Below the pieces are notes generated by a model. It ran no database searches. It was not told where the DNA came from and saw nothing but the letters and a program-made list of their open reading frames with translations. A stretch of DNA of 64,000 nt from Bromus sterilis (lineage: Eukaryota; Streptophyta; Magnoliopsida; Poales; Poaceae). The first letter of the stretch is position 1, and each line of letters starts with the position of its first letter. The DNA is taken from positions 381,827,016 through 381,891,015 of the forward strand of contig OX465597.1 in the NCBI GenBank assembly GCA_950022295.1, given 5' to 3'. Positions 1-10,440 of the stretch are shown here, piece after piece. The position numbers were made by a program, and so were the translations under genes.

Positions 1-818
1 CTAAAAAATTAGTTGTTTAATTGATTGTATAATAACAATAATACTTGTATTACTGTGATTATAATTTACAGACTTTTACATTAAAAAAAACAAGTGTGTT
101 AGATTGCCATTGAGCGCAACCCATTTAATTATCTTAACGTTACACCTTAGTACATTAGGACGAGGGACTGTATTTGCCAACTCAATTACTGTAGTGAAAT
201 GGCTGGTTGAGTTGTAAGCGAGGTATGTGTCTCCGGTCAAATTTCAGAAATAAATTTTGCCAATTTTTCTACAGTATTGACATGCGAGGCCCAATTAAAT
301 CTTGTCTCATCGCTAAAGTGGCCCATTTTACATATACGAATGAGGTTAACATCGTATTTGCACGTTGGTGCCAAATTTTAGCACCAGCTCAACATATTTT
401 TTTAAGTTCAGGCACTAAAGTAAACATTCATGCCAAGTTGAAGCATCACCAGTTCAACGTACTCCCTCCGTCTCATAATATAGTAACGTTTTTTAAGCTA
501 GTCTAGTTCAAAAAACGATACTACCTCCGACCCATATTAATGGGCACACACTTAGTACAACTTTGTATAGAGGTAATATTTATGAGCTTTTCCCGGTTTG
601 AAACCTACTGCTCTTTGGGCCGCCCTGAAACGCCCCTGTACACACACACAACAACTCACGAGTGGAAACGGCCCAGGCAATTAAGTCCGACAGTAAACAG
701 CAGCCGTTCTTCCCGAGCGCGCGTCAACAAATACCAGGATGCTCTCTGTTCCTTCACTCGATCACGCCACGGCGCCTCCTCAATCCGACAAGACAAGCAG
801 CTCGGCGACGATCCGGCT
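1..818. other. 5' flank of the pectate lyase gene, with MITE fragments
   Basis: This stretch is AT-rich and holds no gene I can support. A Stowaway-type terminus (TA then CTCCCTCCGT) starts at 460. A second MITE-like half begins near 521 (CTACCTCCGACCCATATTAA) and continues with the 'cttagtacaa' motif seen inside the complete Stowaway at 5675-5772. Neither has a matching right end, so both are remnants. No convincing TATA box is seen close to the ATG at 819, so the pectate lyase promoter is not defined by sequence alone. Confidence 0.6.
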
Positions 819-2141
819 ATGGCGGACATTACGCCTCCTCATCCCGACGAGCGTTTCGGTGTCGAGCCGGCCATGGAACACACTGCTCCTCCTCTGTCCT
901 CCGACGAGCAACAACTCGGGAACGTGCCGCAAACCACGCTGATGCCGTACGCCGCCGTGGATTCCTCGCTGCGCGCCATGGCCGGCAAGGCCGAGGGCTT
1001 CGGCCGGCACGCCATCGGCGGCCTCCACGGCGACGTCTACCACGTCACCACCCTAAATGGTACGCACCGCCGCTCCATTAATTCTCTGCGTCATCATCTG
1101 CTGCAACTCTGTCACTGAAGTTGGACGATCGTGTTACAAGACGACGGGCCCGGGTCGCTGCGGGAGGGCTGCCGCCGGCGGGAGCCGCTGTGGATCGTGT
1201 TCGACGTGTCGGGCACCATCCGCCTGGCGTCGGGGCTGCGCGTGTCCTCCCACAAGACCGTCGACGGCCGCGGGCGGCGCGTCACCCTCTCCGGCAAGGG
1301 CCTGCTGCTGCGCGAGTGCGAGCACGTGATCCTGTGCAACCTGGAAGTGGAGGGCGGGCGCGGGCACGACGCCGACGCCGTCCAGATCAAGCCGGGGTCG
1401 AGGCACGTGTGGGTGGACCGGTGCAGCCTGCGCGACTTCGCCGACGGCCTGCTGGACGTGACCTGCGGCAGCACGGACGTGACGGTGTCGCGGTGCCGCT
1501 TCGCGGCGCACGACAAGGCCGTGCTCATCGGCGCCAGCAGCGCCCACGTCGGCGACCGGCGCATCCGGGTGACCATCCACCACTGCCTCTTCGACGGCAC
1601 CCGGCAGCGGCACCCCCGCGTCCGCTTCGCCCGGGTGCACCTCTTCAACAACTACACCAGGGGCTGGGGCATCTACGCCGTCTGCGCCAGCGTCGAGGCG
1701 CAGATCGTGTCCCAGTGCAACGTCTACGAGGCCGGGGAGAAGAAGAAGGTGTTCATGCACATGAAAGAACAGGTCCCGTTACAGTTTAATTACACTGGCC
1801 GTTACAGATTTGTATGTTTGATTTGATTTATAGTCTGATTTATTACATTATTGCAGGCGGCGGACAGAGAGAGGAGTTCGAGTGGGCGCATCCGGTCTGA
1901 GGGCGACCTGTTCCTGAACGGCGCGGAGGAGTGCACTGACAACGACGATTCAGAGGATGCAGAAGACCATCTGTGGGACTTCGAGGTCCGGGATTGCTAC
2001 AAGCCGTGCTCGGTCCAGCCCGCGTCCATGGCGCTCAAGGAGCTCCTCGAGTCCTGCACCGGCTGGCAGCCGGTTCCGCTGCCTGAAGACGATGCCTGCT
2101 TCACACGAACGCCGGCTGCTGCTGCTGCTGAACCACTGTGA
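819..2141 (+). CDS. Pectate lyase-like protein (polysaccharide lyase family 1), 3 exons
   Basis: Exons are 819-1059, 1141-1772 and 1857-2141, all with GT-AG borders; joined they give 385 aa with the frame kept. Family 1 pectate lyases cleave de-esterified homogalacturonan by beta-elimination using Ca2+. The product shows the family landmarks in order: WIVFDVSGTI (98-107), HDADAVQIKPG (156-166), VWVDRC with DGLLDV (about 171-187), HDKAVLIG (204-211), the RHPRVR block with the catalytic Arg (237-242), and NNYTRGWGIYAVCAS (about 250-264). The C-terminal exon has an acidic patch and ends in an Ala run. No signal peptide is visible at the start (MADITPPHP), as in the subgroup of plant pectate lyase-like proteins without one, so secretion is uncertain. 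The ATG at 819 was chosen because it opens the frame leading into the conserved block; an in-frame Met further on would lose little. The gene looks intact. Confidence 0.9.
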
Positions 2142-2523
2142 AATTTCAGAGCACGCGGTCCAAATGGATTTACGGGAATAATAACGAACCACGGAGATTG
2201 TTGTTTGTCATGGTACTATTATGTTTGACAGATATCAATAAATTCTGAATAAAATTCTGTACTAGTGTGAATAAAATTCTGTACTGACAGAAAAGAGATC
2301 GGCTGATGGTGCCACCTGATTCTGACCGAATGCGTTCGCAGAGACTTTGGATGCGCGTTGTTTTCATGGTTTTGCCGGAGTTTCTTCACAACTTGCAGAT
2401 TTAAATCTCCACGCGTTCCAATACCGTTGGCTTGCTTTGGTTTTCTGTGGTGTTGGCCGATCTATGTGTTCATTTTCTTACGCTAGAGGATCGATTCTAT
2501 ATGTTCAAGGTGCACTGGTGCAG
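2142..2523 (+). other. Pectate lyase 3' region and hydrolase copy 1 5' flank
   Basis: Three AATAAA-type signals lie at about 2237, 2247 and 2268. The last two sit in a short tandem duplication of 'gaataaaattctgtact'. They are plausible poly(A) signals for the pectate lyase gene. Nothing else coding is seen. Confidence 0.5.
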
Positions 2524-2531
2524 TATATATG
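2524..2531 (+). promoter_or_regulatory. Putative TATA box of hydrolase copy 1
   Basis: TATATATG lies about 75 bp before the putative first coding triplet at 2599 and 160 bp before the first recognisable exon. The position fits a core promoter, but it is a motif match only. Confidence 0.45.
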
Positions 2532-2598
2532 TATGTGCATCCACGCAGCATCATGTCAAGTTCATTTGTTCAGAAGGAGTTCTGAAGACATCGCCACC

Positions 2599-4491
2599 AC
2601 GGTAATGTTAAGGAGCATCCGACCACAGTGATTTCATATGACTGTTATGATTCAGGCCCAGACTCTGATATCTGAATTTTGCAGGAGCAGTACAGCGAGG
2701 ATGTCAAGTATGAAGAGGTCGGTTCACATTCTTGTAGCACTCTGATTCTCTGAAGTTTGCATGATCACTGTTACTCGCGTCTGCTAATTTTGAAATCGAT
2801 TTCCAGGAGTTTACTGTGAACTCTCGGGGCAACAAGCTGTTCACCTGCGCATGGATGCCGCGCAATTCAGAGCCAAAAGCTCTGATCTTCATCTGCCACG
2901 GTAGGTACCTACCAGTGCGCTCCCCACTATCTCTGCTCAACCAATTCACAACTAAAAAGCAAGTGTTCTTCTTGATTTCTCTTTGCCAGGGATTGCAGCA
3001 GAGTGCAGTGTATCAATAAAAGGTACAACTCACAACTCCAATCCTTAGATACTCCTTAAACCTTTTGAGTAATAAAGCCCTTTATCCAAAAAATCCTTAG
3101 ATACTCCCTCCGTTCCATATTAACTATCGCTGAAATGGATATACAGTCTTTAGCATTAAAATACGTTTAGATACATCCATTTCAGCGACAATAGTAGATA
3201 AGGTGAGTAGATGCAGGTACTGACAAGCTGCACGAAAACGATGATCAGATACGGCCTCCCGGCTGGTGCGCGCTGGGTACGCCGTGTACGGGATAGACCA
3301 CGAGGGGCACGGCAGGTCGTCTGGCCGGAGATGCTACGTGCCAAACTTCGGCGACGTCGTCGGCGACTGCTCCGCCCATTTCATGAGTGTCTGCGGTATG
3401 GACCGACGAACTAACTATACAGGATACACAAACTGAAACCACCAACTGAGCTCTGAACTTGTGGCGTGTGACCAATTTCAGAGAAGCCGGAGAACAGGGA
3501 GAAGAAGCGGTTCCTGTACGGGATCTCCATGGGTGGGAGCGTGGCGCTCCTCCTCCACAGGAAGGAGCCGGCCTACTGGAACGGCGCCGTTCTGCTTGCT
3601 CCGATGTGCAAGGTTTTCCTAGCCTCTTTCTTCCCCTCTAATAAATCATGCATCATTTGATTTCTCTATACACGATCGAGACGAGTTTTCGTGATGATTT
3701 TCTTCCTGTCACGGTTCTGGTATGCTTGGTTTTGTTTTGATTTTGTTATTGTGGTATCAGATTTCGGATGAGATGAGGCCTCATCCGGTGGTGGTGAGCG
3801 CCCTGAAGATGGTGTGCGTGGTGGCGCCTAGTTGGAGGATCATACCCATCCCGGACATACTTGACAAAGTTTGCAAAGATCCAGAGATGAGAAAACAGGT
3901 ACTATTATAGTACTTCTGTGTGCAACATTTTTTTTGGGACAATTTACTTCTGTGTGCAACATTATTGCGCAGTAGAAAGATATATTTTTCTGAAGCAAGA
4001 AAGAGGATTCTCTACCTTGTGAAGCAGAGATAACTATGGGTATTTGCTGAACCTTGGTACTTTTGTGGGTATTTGCGTGCAGGCTCGCTCGAATCCGTAT
4101 ATCTACAGGGGAAAGCTCCCACTGAAGACATGCCAAGAACTCCTTATGGTGAGCCTGGACATTGAGAAGAACTTGCACGACGTGATCTTCCTTCCTAGAT
4201 GGAAATCTATAGGTTTTACAGTTGTCAATAACCTTCACCAATGGAGGCAGCTAACGTTTTCGAGATTGGCAGGTGAGCTTGCCGTTCTTGGTTCTGCACG
4301 GTGGCGACGATGTCGTGACGGATCCTTCGGCGAGCAAGCTGCTGTTCGAGGAAGCGTCGAGCGCGGACAAGGCCTTCAAGCTCTACCCTGGGATGTGGCA
4401 CGCGCTCACGGCAGAGCTCCCTCAGAACGCCGAGCGCGTCTACTCCGACATCATGACCAGAAAGCCAATTGCGCAGCTAATGTTTCAGTGA
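2599..4491 (+). CDS. Monoacylglycerol lipase / caffeoyl shikimate esterase-like alpha/beta hydrolase, copy 1 (start codon doubtful)
   Basis: Exons are 2685-2717, 2807-2900, 2990-3022, 3249-3395, 3482-3612, 3761-3898, 4083-4181 and 4273-4491, all with GT-AG borders. Their lengths match copy 2 at 27.6-31.7 kb exactly, except that the last exon is split in two here. In copy 2 exon 1 is an ATG immediately followed by the donor. At the matching place here (2599-2601) the triplet is ACG, followed by GTAATG and preceded by GCCACC. So this is either a non-AUG start or a start-loss. Numbering from that triplet, the nucleophile is Ser119 in GISMGG, the acid Asp239 in GGDDVVTDP, and the base His269 in MWHAL, so the triad is kept. 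The oxyanion motif reads HGIA (43-46) instead of HGYG. The last 14 residues differ from copy 2 although the length is the same. The family hydrolyses monoacylglycerols or caffeoyl shikimate (lignin pathway); I cannot tell which substrate applies. Confidence 0.75.
3102..3207. mobile_element. Stowaway-like MITE in intron of hydrolase copy 1
   Basis: The element starts with TA then CTCCCTCCGTTCC. Its arms pair imperfectly: 'tatcgctgaaatggat' on the left and 'atccatttcagcgacaatag' on the right. The right terminus is worn, so the exact end is uncertain. It lies between exon 4 (ends 3022) and exon 5 (starts 3249) and does not disturb the splice sites. Confidence 0.65.
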
Positions 4492-4537
4492 ATACTGAAT
4501 AGTGGCACTACAGGCGGAAATCCCAAACGGCACTAAA

Positions 4538-6061
4538 GAGTGAATTGCCAAAAACCACCACATTAGAGTCGACTTTCTTAAAACACCACCGAAACGCTAA
4601 CAGTTTGCAAAAAGCACCGCACATTTAATAATATTTTTGCAAAAAACACTAACTGCTTGGTTGAGCACATTTTGACAGAGAAACTGACAAGGGAGCCCAC
4701 TCGTTAGGATCACTAAACAGGAAAGTCAACACCGTTACATCTCACCGCTACGATGTCCGTTATGACATGTGGGACCCACATGTCGGCCTCAACAAAAAGT
4801 TTAAAATAAAAAAATATTTTTGTCAAAAAATATGTTTTCTTTCACAAAAATATATTTTTTTCATCCAAGAAAAACTTATAACACGTGGGACCCACGTCGC
4901 ATCGGCCTCGAGATGTCGCCGCCTCCTCCTTCCCCCCGCCTGCCGCCGACCAGTGGATCCCTCGCCGGTGCCCCGCCACGCTTCCCTCGCCGGAGTCCTG
5001 AGGCCGCAGCCCTCGTCGGAGCACCGAGGCCGCGGTCCTTGCCGGAGCTCCGCCCCGCAGTTCAAGGCGCAGCAGGCGAGCCCCGCTCCGCTGTCAGACG
5101 CCGCGCTTGCCGGAGCTCCCACGCAGCAAAGGGCGCCGGTGTGGGGCCGCGCCGAGCTCGATCCACCCCGACCTCCTCACGCCGTGACGACGAGAGGCTC
5201 CGCGTCGATGCTGCGCTGGAGTAGTCGGTGGCGGATGCTTGTAAGACTAGGCACATCCGGACGTGGGCGCGGAGGTGTTGGGGACCTCGAGTCCGGCGGT
5301 GAGTGCGGCGACGGGACCTTCCAGCGGCGGGGCCGAATCCCTCGGCAAGGCCGCTGCCCTGGAGCAGGATGGCCATGGACGGCGGGGCGGGTCGACGACG
5401 GCTAGACCTTCCAGCGAGTGCGGCGGCGGGACCTTCCAGCGGCGGGGCAGAATCCCTCGGCATGGAAGGCGGGGCGAGGTGAGGACATGTACGACGGGAC
5501 GGGGCTCCGGCTAGGGCGACGACGACTGGACCGACCGGTGGCGGCGCTGTGCCTAGTCGGGGTCGAGCGAGAGATAGTGAGGAGAGATCAGTGCCCTAGT
5601 CGGGGTTGTTTTTTATTTATTTTGGAGATATATGTGTAGGTAGGAAAAAAATAAGGATTTTTTTGAAACAAAAGTACTCCCTCCGATCCATAAAAAGTGT
5701 CGCCCGCTTAGTACAAAGTTTGTACTAACTTAGTACAAAATGTGCGACACTTTTTATGGATCGGAGGGAGTACATTTTTTGGAAAAAAAATATAATATTT
5801 CTTTTATTGAGTCTGACATGTGGGTCCCACATGTCATAACGGACATCGTGACGGTGAGATGTAACGGCGTTGACTTTCCTGTTAGTGATCTTGACGAGTG
5901 GGGTCCCCTTGTTAGTTTCTCTGTCAAAATGTACTCAACAAAGTAGTTGGTGTTTTCTGCAAAAATATTACTGAATGTGCGGTGCTTTTTGCAAACTGTT
6001 AGCGTTTCGGTGGTGTTCTAAGAAAGTCGACTCTAATGTGATGGTTTTTGGCAATTCACTC
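4538..6061. mobile_element. Long-TIR Mutator-like element, Pack-MULE candidate
   Basis: The outer ends are inverted repeats of roughly 250 bp. The left arm starts GAGTGAATTGCCAAAAACCA at 4538, and the right arm ends with its complement at 6061. The flanks GGCACTAAA (4529-4537) and GGCGCCTAAA (6062-6071) look like a decayed 9-10 bp target duplication, as made by Mutator elements. The arms are AT-rich, while the interior, about 4900-5600, is strongly GC-rich, like a grass coding exon. It contains an internal direct repeat of about 45 bp ('gggaccttccagcggcgggg', near 5315 and 5430). No transposase is seen. The GC-rich core gives open frames of up to 212 codons rich in Pro, Arg and Ala, which I do not recognise. 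It may be captured gene sequence. The element sits 46 bp after the stop codon of hydrolase copy 1. Confidence 0.75.
5675..5772. mobile_element. Stowaway MITE nested in the Mutator-like element
   Basis: The 94-bp body is flanked by TA dinucleotides. CTCCCTCCGATCCATAAAAA at the left pairs almost perfectly with TTTTTATGGATCGGAGGGAG at the right. The inner arms also pair ('gtgtcgcc' and 'tgcgacac'). It lies between the GC-rich core and the right arm of the host element, so it inserted later. Confidence 0.9.
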
Positions 6062-6071
6062 GGCGCCTAAA

Positions 6072-6559
6072 AGATGTTACCCGGACCTTTTGGCTATATA
6101 CTCGTTGAATACATTAGTGTACCGTGTGGTGTGTACGGTTCAGACCAGCTAAGTGCATCATAGATGTCTTATTGCCTTAAACTTCCATCACCTAAACAAT
6201 GATAAGTCTCTATAAGAAGTTTTTTTTTGTTTGAAAATAAGTCTCTATAGAAAGCTAGTTGCGGAGGGATTTAAATATGCAATAAAAAGTATGTTGTTTC
6301 ATGCCGCTCGGGCAGGGCATGAAGTGTTCGAGAATCCATATGTGTTATTTGTAGGATAAATAGATGGTGATGAAAAACAAGGTGTTGGAATGTGTATACG
6401 GTTGTCATTGATCTACCGATATGCAGTTCTAACCATAATTATGAATGAGGCAAAGTTATAACGTGTAGTGTGTACCAAGTGTGATAAGATCGTCTTTGAT
6501 TCAAAGGATCCTTGGAAGATTAAATTCATAGGAATTTTTCTTATGTTGGTCATTTGATT
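6072..6559. other. Intergenic stretch, nothing recognised
   Basis: This is AT-rich sequence with no supported gene, inverted repeat or known element end. Confidence 0.5.
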
Positions 6560-6975
6560 TGTAGAACTTATAGGGATTTGATCTCCTCTTCCCACTGCTC
6601 TTCGTTATTGCCATTGACCCTTTGCATGAACTTCTTGAGTTGGCGACCAGGCGTGGCCTGTTGCTTAAGATCCGTGGTCGTGGTTCCATCCTGAAAACAT
6701 CCATCTATGCTGGTAACTTGTCCAACATCTTTCTATTCTTTGGCAATGTCACCGGCCTTTCCTCCAACTTCCACAAGAGTTCTATTGTACCAATCCGGTG
6801 TGGACACCTCAATTTTGATGATATCCTACGAAATTTGTCGGATGCCCGTACTTTCTTCCCCATGATATATTTGGGGCGCCCACTCTGTGAGAGCTCAAAA
6901 AGGTGGACCTCCAATTTCTTCAATGGACTGAGGTACGATTGGTCCAAGGTGAAGTCAAACTGCGCGGCATGAGAA
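6560..6975 (+). pseudogene. LINE reverse transcriptase fragment, catalytic motif deleted
   Basis: The conceptual product reads LFPLLFVIAIDPLHELLELA, then KIRGRGSILKTSIYA, then GNLSNIFLFFGNVTGLSSNF. This is the pattern of plant L1-type LINE reverse transcriptase (PLLF-IAIDPL followed by S-YADD and G-TGL--N--KS). The Tyr-Ala of the catalytic YADD box is present, but the two Asp and the residues after them are missing, so the domain is dead. No poly(A) tail or target duplication was found. Identification is from remembered family motifs. Confidence 0.7.
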
Positions 6976-7860
6976 CACAAGGTAAAAATATAGAGCATCC
7001 TTTCAAGGCAGGACAATCACTTGTAGGAGAGATATTATTGTCAAAGAGATTGGCCTTTGAATTGAGCCTATCCTTGAATCATTGAGTTGAAGTAGAACTC
7101 CGCTCCGACAGTAAGGAGACCATAAAAGCATATGCAGTAACTTCCCCTTCCAACAAATTATTAATGTTACATAAATTAGGCAAAAAAAACAACTTCAACA
7201 TTTTCAATTTCTTAATAAATCATTGATGATAAAAGACAATCATCTTTCCCTTTATGAAGGGCGATTTGTCTATCTCCTAATATGCTCCCAAACACTGGTA
7301 GGCCGGTGTGTCTCTTCTCCACCGCGATGCCGCCAGCACACCACCACATCGCCGCCAACACACGCCACCACTACACCATTGTTGTCGCCACCATCGTCCG
7401 CACACCACCACTGCCGACTGTCGTGCCATAATCAGCATTTTTTATGTCACTGTCACGTGGTTCATGTCTCTCATGTTGACTATTGAGATTGGGATTACCC
7501 AAGATCTACCAAGAGTATCTACAACTGGACCCCCACTTCCCCCCTGAATGTTCGGGCGTACATCCCAAATACAACCCCGACAGAAAAGGACTATCCAACC
7601 GTATCACCAAACCCAACCCATATGTTCAAGCTATCCAACGCCCCTCAAATCCAACCCACGGACCGAACACGACCGAGTGCATCCGTCACGTTGGAATGGC
7701 GTGTAGGAGCCACACAAAAAACACCGGTCCGCCGAGGAGGTCAGCGACCACATTCATGCCATCGCTCCAACACGTCTCTCGAGGGGCCAAATCAGGCCAT
7801 TTACGATGAGCAGATGGGTAAACCTTAGAAGCCCTCTCCTCCTCCCCGGTTCGTTCCGCC
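6976..7860. other. Intergenic stretch with no supported gene
   Basis: A CA/CCG-rich low-complexity patch at about 7320-7420 ('ccaccaca' type) gives spurious open frames. From about 7500 the sequence is C- and A-rich ('ctggacccccacttccccc'). It resembles the GC-poor borders of non-autonomous DNA transposons in cereals, but I could not define termini. Confidence 0.4.
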
Positions 7861-7861
7861 A

Positions 7862-8362
7862 TTGCTTCCCCTGTCCACTCCGATCGTGTCCTCTTCTATA
7901 GTCCAACATAAGATTACTTACTACAAAAATCTCGTCCTCAAGCGTCGAGTCGATCTTGCGCGGGAGATGTCCGCCACTGAGAAACATGCCGCCGAGGAGG
8001 TGCTGAAGGAGGAGGCGAAGTGGGAGGACCGGGCGGCACCGTATGAGGCGGAGTTGAAGTTACATCTCGACCAATCCGAGGAGGCGGATGCGCAGTCGGA
8101 GGTGGAGCAATCCGGCGTTTTCGCCTTCGCGACACTGGTCGTTGATCTCGGTCTCGTGAACGAAAATCAGGTGATCCTCGACTCGCTCCAGTCATAGTGG
8201 TATGTGCCGGCGATTAACCTCGCCGATGTGAAGCGGGAGGGAGTCTTCATGGGAGAGAGCGCTGAGGAGGAGGGGTTGGAGCTTCGCCTCACCGCTAATG
8301 ACCAAGAAAACAGTGGCTTCGGCAAGAGGGTCATCAATATTTTTGATGATGATCATAATTAA
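7862..8362 (+). pseudogene. Unrecognised reading frame with in-frame TAG, probably element-borne
   Basis: The frame is open from 7862; the first ATG is near 7968 (MSATEKHAAEE). It reaches a TAG at 8195-8197 and then continues in the same frame for 54 more codons to a TAA at 8360-8362. The encoded segment is charged and probably helical (EEVLKEEAKWEDRAAPYEAE), and the part after the TAG is acidic. I do not recognise a domain. The intact frame on both sides of one stop suggests a recently broken coding sequence or an intron-less transposon gene, rather than chance. Confidence 0.4.
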
Positions 8363-8568
8363 AGTAGTTTGTTTCATGTATTATGTAGTATGCAGATGAA
8401 ATGGATGTTGCATGAAGTACTATAAAAAATGATGGCCTGCAAATGAAAAATATGGTTGCAGTGATATGGATAAATGAGGGGTGATCGGAATCTGTCCACG
8501 TAGTCCGTGAATATATAAGGTATCATACTTGATGATTCTTATTGTATGCTCTAACGCATCCGTCTCCA

Positions 8569-8920
8569 TCTCTATCTCTACTTATCTAAAAAAATCCTAA
8601 CGGTTCCTTACGGTCCCCCATCATGTTTTGCCATCTTTTTCGTCAACCAAAGTAAGCCCCACCTGTCAGCCTAATTTTAATTTCCTATTGTTAATAATTA
8701 TACTCCATCAATCAGCCATAATAAGCATGTACACACAGTTAGAAAACTATGCACATATAATTAGGAAACCACACACGCACAATTAATTGCGAACAGATTT
8801 CTTCACATTAGTAATAAAATAGAGATAAATCATAATTATTTCATACCAAAAATCGCTACTATTTAAATACCATAAATATATAAATTGTGCTTCCGTTGCA
8901 ACGCACGGACATTGTCCTAG
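8569..8920 (+). mobile_element. Small non-autonomous Helitron
   Basis: The 5' end reads TCTCTATCTCTACTTATC after an A. The 3' end reads CTAG followed by T, which fits A/T target insertion. Upstream of CTAG is a hairpin, CCGT-tgcaacgc-ACGG, ending about ten bases before the terminus, the normal Helitron 3' structure. There is no helicase; length is about 352 bp. The 5' boundary is less certain than the 3' one, because the TC-rich start is repetitive. Confidence 0.8.
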
Positions 8921-9379
8921 TAATCATAAAAATGCTATCAGGGAGTCCTTAAATGATTATTGCATGGGTTTTCTATGAATTCTTTTTAAACACAATGCAA
9001 CCACAAAAATTTTTTGTGAGTTGTAGAAGATGCTCTAAGCATTTCTCGCAAAAAATTTTGTACTGAGCATGCCTAGTGAAGAAGGAGATTTCAGTGAGAG
9101 AAGATGTTTCCGTCGATTACGAGGCGCCTAAAATACGAACACCAATATCAAATTTAAGATTTAAATTCTAGTGGGTTGGGATACCACTATCCCTTTAATC
9201 AATTCAACCACAACTTCATTCGCGAAGAAGGAGATACCTGATTGAAGAGAAAACTGGCACATCGATTGCATCGATTAATTGTCAGATGAAGAACCGGACG
9301 ACAGTACCGTAAAAAAACACCCCGACATAGCCTCAAGCAGATCTATCGATCGCCCTCATAATTGCGGATGATTATGTTT
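8921..9379. other. Intergenic stretch, nothing recognised
   Basis: No open frame with a recognisable product, and no termini of known elements. Confidence 0.5.
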
Positions 9380-9520
9380 TTTCGTGGATATTCTGACTGG
9401 TCGAAATGGCTGCTATGTCGTATTAATGACTAGCTAGACCATACTAGTAGGTCCATCCTTCATCTACAAATGGACATTGTTATGCAATCAGAGACGATTC
9501 ATGTAAATAAAGTTCAAAAA
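9380..9520 (+). repeat. Relic copy I of the terpene synthase promoter region
   Basis: 'ggctgctatgtcgtattaat' followed by 'gactagct', and further on 'attgttatgcaatcagagac', match the upstream region of the terpene synthase at 16100-16190 and the second relic at 12400-12480. Similarity fades after about 9520, where AT-rich sequence takes over. No TATA box or coding sequence follows. Confidence 0.65.
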
Positions 9521-10440
9521 TTTAAAACAAAATTGTACGTCATTTTCACATTCATCAAGATTTTTGTACGTCATTGGCAAATTCATCATCTTTTTTTGAT
9601 GGCACAAGTTAGATACAACACATAGTGCTATTCTTCTTAAAAGTTTATGATCATTTATTTTTTCTGATTGGCAAACTGAACTATACATAGATGACAATCA
9701 AATATGTTATACCACTATGGTAAATTCATTAAATATAACATGGCAAATTTGCATTTTCATGTACGATGCCAAATTTTCCTTTTGTGTCCTGTCAAATTGT
9801 AGATAACATTTTCCTCTCCCCATAACATGGAAATTGTAAACAGTTTTTTTAACCTATTATCATGGAAAATGTAGGCCTTTTAGGTCATCTAAATCATCGC
9901 ATTATTGTAATTTCATATCTCTTAGTCACATGGCAAATTGTTTTAAGGATTTTTCACCAAGAAAAAGAATGCAAATATGCCAAAATATTTTTATTCTCCA
10001 AAACATTGCAATGTTTGCAACTTATTGTACTGGTTTTATTTTCACATGTCAATTTATGTAAAGTTGATTCATATGCCATGGCAAATGAAAAACCATGGCA
10101 TTTTTGCTACATGCTTGTGTTTAGTTTTGTATATATACTTTTTGCCATTTATCGCGACAACATTTTTTTGTACATGACATGTGTGCCATGCCGATTTTTA
10201 CTGCAATTTAGGTAAATTTTGTGCTTGTGACATGACAATTTTTTATAAATTTTGTTTTATAGGATCATGTCAATTAAATATTTTTTGTATGCGTTTTAAC
10301 TGATAATTGGCAATCTCAATGCTATATATGATGGCAAATCTATTTTTTGTTTAGGTGTCAAGCATTTTTTTCTTATTTTTCATTTTCTTACTGTTTAGTT
10401 TTTGGACTACTTTTTTATTTTTTATTTTTTACTAATGACC
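9521..10440. repeat. AT-rich tract with many degenerate 'catggcaaat' motifs
   Basis: I count about fourteen variants of tggcaaat, tgccaaat or tgtcaatt between about 9570 and 10340, on both strands and without constant spacing. Examples are 'attggcaaattc' near 9573, 'acatggcaaattt' near 9738 and 'ccatggcaaatg' near 10077. No gene is supported. It may be the interior of an unrecognised repeat family. Confidence 0.4.

Noticed and set aside
1112..1760. Long minus-strand and alternate-frame open frames over the pectate lyase exon
   Set aside because: They are shadows of the GC-rich exon 2; the plus-frame protein carries all the family motifs.
4767..5463. Open frames of up to 212 codons in the GC-rich core of the Mutator-like element as a gene
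   Set aside because: Both strands and several frames are open because of base composition; no domain, start context or splice pattern supports one of them.
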